DNA of 64,000 nt from an uncultured Corynebacterium sp. (lineage in GTDB: Bacteria; Actinomycetota; Actinomycetes; Mycobacteriales; Mycobacteriaceae), in NCBI GenBank assembly GCA_943908385.1, contig CALTTF010000001.1, positions 15,716 to 79,715 on the forward strand. Reading direction: 5' to 3'. The notes under the pieces were generated by a model. That model did no database searches and had not been told where the DNA came from. It worked only from the letters and a program-made list of their open reading frames with translations. Position numbers and translations under genes: made by a program. Position 1 is the first letter of the stretch, and every line of letters begins with the position of its first letter. Shown here in pieces: positions 63,622 through 64,000 of this stretch.

Positions 63622-64000
63622 ATGGCTTCGACCGTGATCGATACCGTTGTGAACCTGTGCAAGCGCCGCGGCCTGGTCTACCCGGCCGGCGAGATTTACG
63701 GCGGAACCCGGTCCGCATGGGATTACGGCCCGCTGGGCGTGGAGCTCAAGGAGAACCTGAAGCGCCAGTGGTGGAAGCACATGGTGCAGACGCGTAACGA
63801 CGTCGTGGGCGTGGACACCTCCATCATCCTGCCCCCGCAGGTGTGGGTCGCCTCCGGCCACGTCGAGGTCTTCACCGACCCGCTGGTGGAGTCCCTGCAC
63901 ACCCACAAGCGCTACCGCGCGGACCACCTGCTCGAGGCGTACGAGGAGAAGCACGGCCACCCGCCGGCAAACGGCCTGGCCGACATCAACGACCCGGAGA
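63622..64000 (+). CDS. glyS: Glycyl-tRNA synthetase (class II, alpha2 type), 5' part
   Basis: The frame is open to the window end, giving 126 residues: [28 protein letters not shown]..., [54 protein letters not shown]. These are the catalytic-domain motifs of the eukaryote/archaea-like single-chain enzyme used in actinobacteria, here cut by the window edge. It charges tRNA-Gly. Position next to zur is shared with C. glutamicum. Confidence 0.95.
   Translation, partial: MASTVIDTVVNLCKRRGLVYPAGEIYGGTRSAWDYGPLGVELKENLKRQWWKHMVQTRNDVVGVDTSIILPPQVWVASGHVEVFTDPLVESLHTHKRYRADHLLEAYEEKHGHPPANGLADINDPE

Overview
The window is a 64 kb chromosomal segment from a high-G+C actinobacterium, almost certainly a Corynebacterium. 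The evidence is gene content and order: rplU-rpmA-obg-proB-(2-hydroxyacid dehydrogenase)-proA, nadD-rsfS-gpgP, comEA-comEC-holA-rpsT, lepA, aecD-like lyase/brnQ/flavin oxidoreductase, treS-mak, malQ-fadD, hemW-hrcA-dnaJ2-rsmE-phoH-ybeY-era-recO-uppS, zur-glyS. This closely follows Corynebacterium glutamicum and, in part, the mycobacterial Rv2412-Rv2421 region. No rRNA, tRNA, insertion sequence, prophage or CRISPR array was seen.

Layout. 1-4.9 kb: a membrane-remodelling block (two dynamin-like GTPases, a membrane-anchored Hsp70-like protein, an ECF sigma factor and a very acidic small protein). 5.1-10.8 kb: ribosomal proteins L21 and L27, Obg and proline synthesis. 10.8-18.1 kb: a secreted cutinase, NAD synthesis, ribosome silencing, a phosphoglycerate-mutase-like phosphatase, DegV, the competence proteins ComEA and ComEC, and DNA polymerase III delta. 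18.1-24.3 kb: ankyrin protein, RhtB exporter, secreted esterase, S20, PemK-like protein, LepA, ThpR. 24.3-27.6 kb: a lower-GC pair (AAA/DUF4143 ATPase with unusual palindromic upstream repeats, and an aminopeptidase-like hydrolase), then ribokinase. 27.6-33 kb: a peptide-type ABC importer with its GntR/UTRA regulator. 33-47.5 kb: redox, transport, trehalose/maltose and isoprenoid genes. 47.5-63.3 kb: acyl-CoA synthetase and a long housekeeping stretch beginning with HrcA under a CIRCE operator and ending with MbfA, Zur and an ArsR regulator. 63.6 kb to the end: the 5' part of glyS.

Four observations stand out. (1) A sharply conserved 11-mer, GCTTATCGACG, occurs 22 times (23 times as its 10-base core) on both strands, inside and between genes, far above a base-composition expectation of about 0.1; the competence genes comEA/comEC lie in the same window. 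(2) The pyridoxal kinase gene pdxY and the essential GTPase gene era form one uninterrupted reading frame, with a promoter-like -10 hexamer placed to start a leaderless era message; a degenerate pdxY paralogue lies just upstream. (3) Many genes show a -10 hexamer (TANNNT) 6-8 bases before the start codon with no Shine-Dalgarno sequence, and in four cases the TAG stop of the upstream gene is itself the first half of that -10. (4) The dynamin/Hsp70/sigma block sits where rne normally precedes rplU in this genus.

Start codons were chosen from Shine-Dalgarno sequences, -10 hexamers and family alignments by eye; no database search was run.
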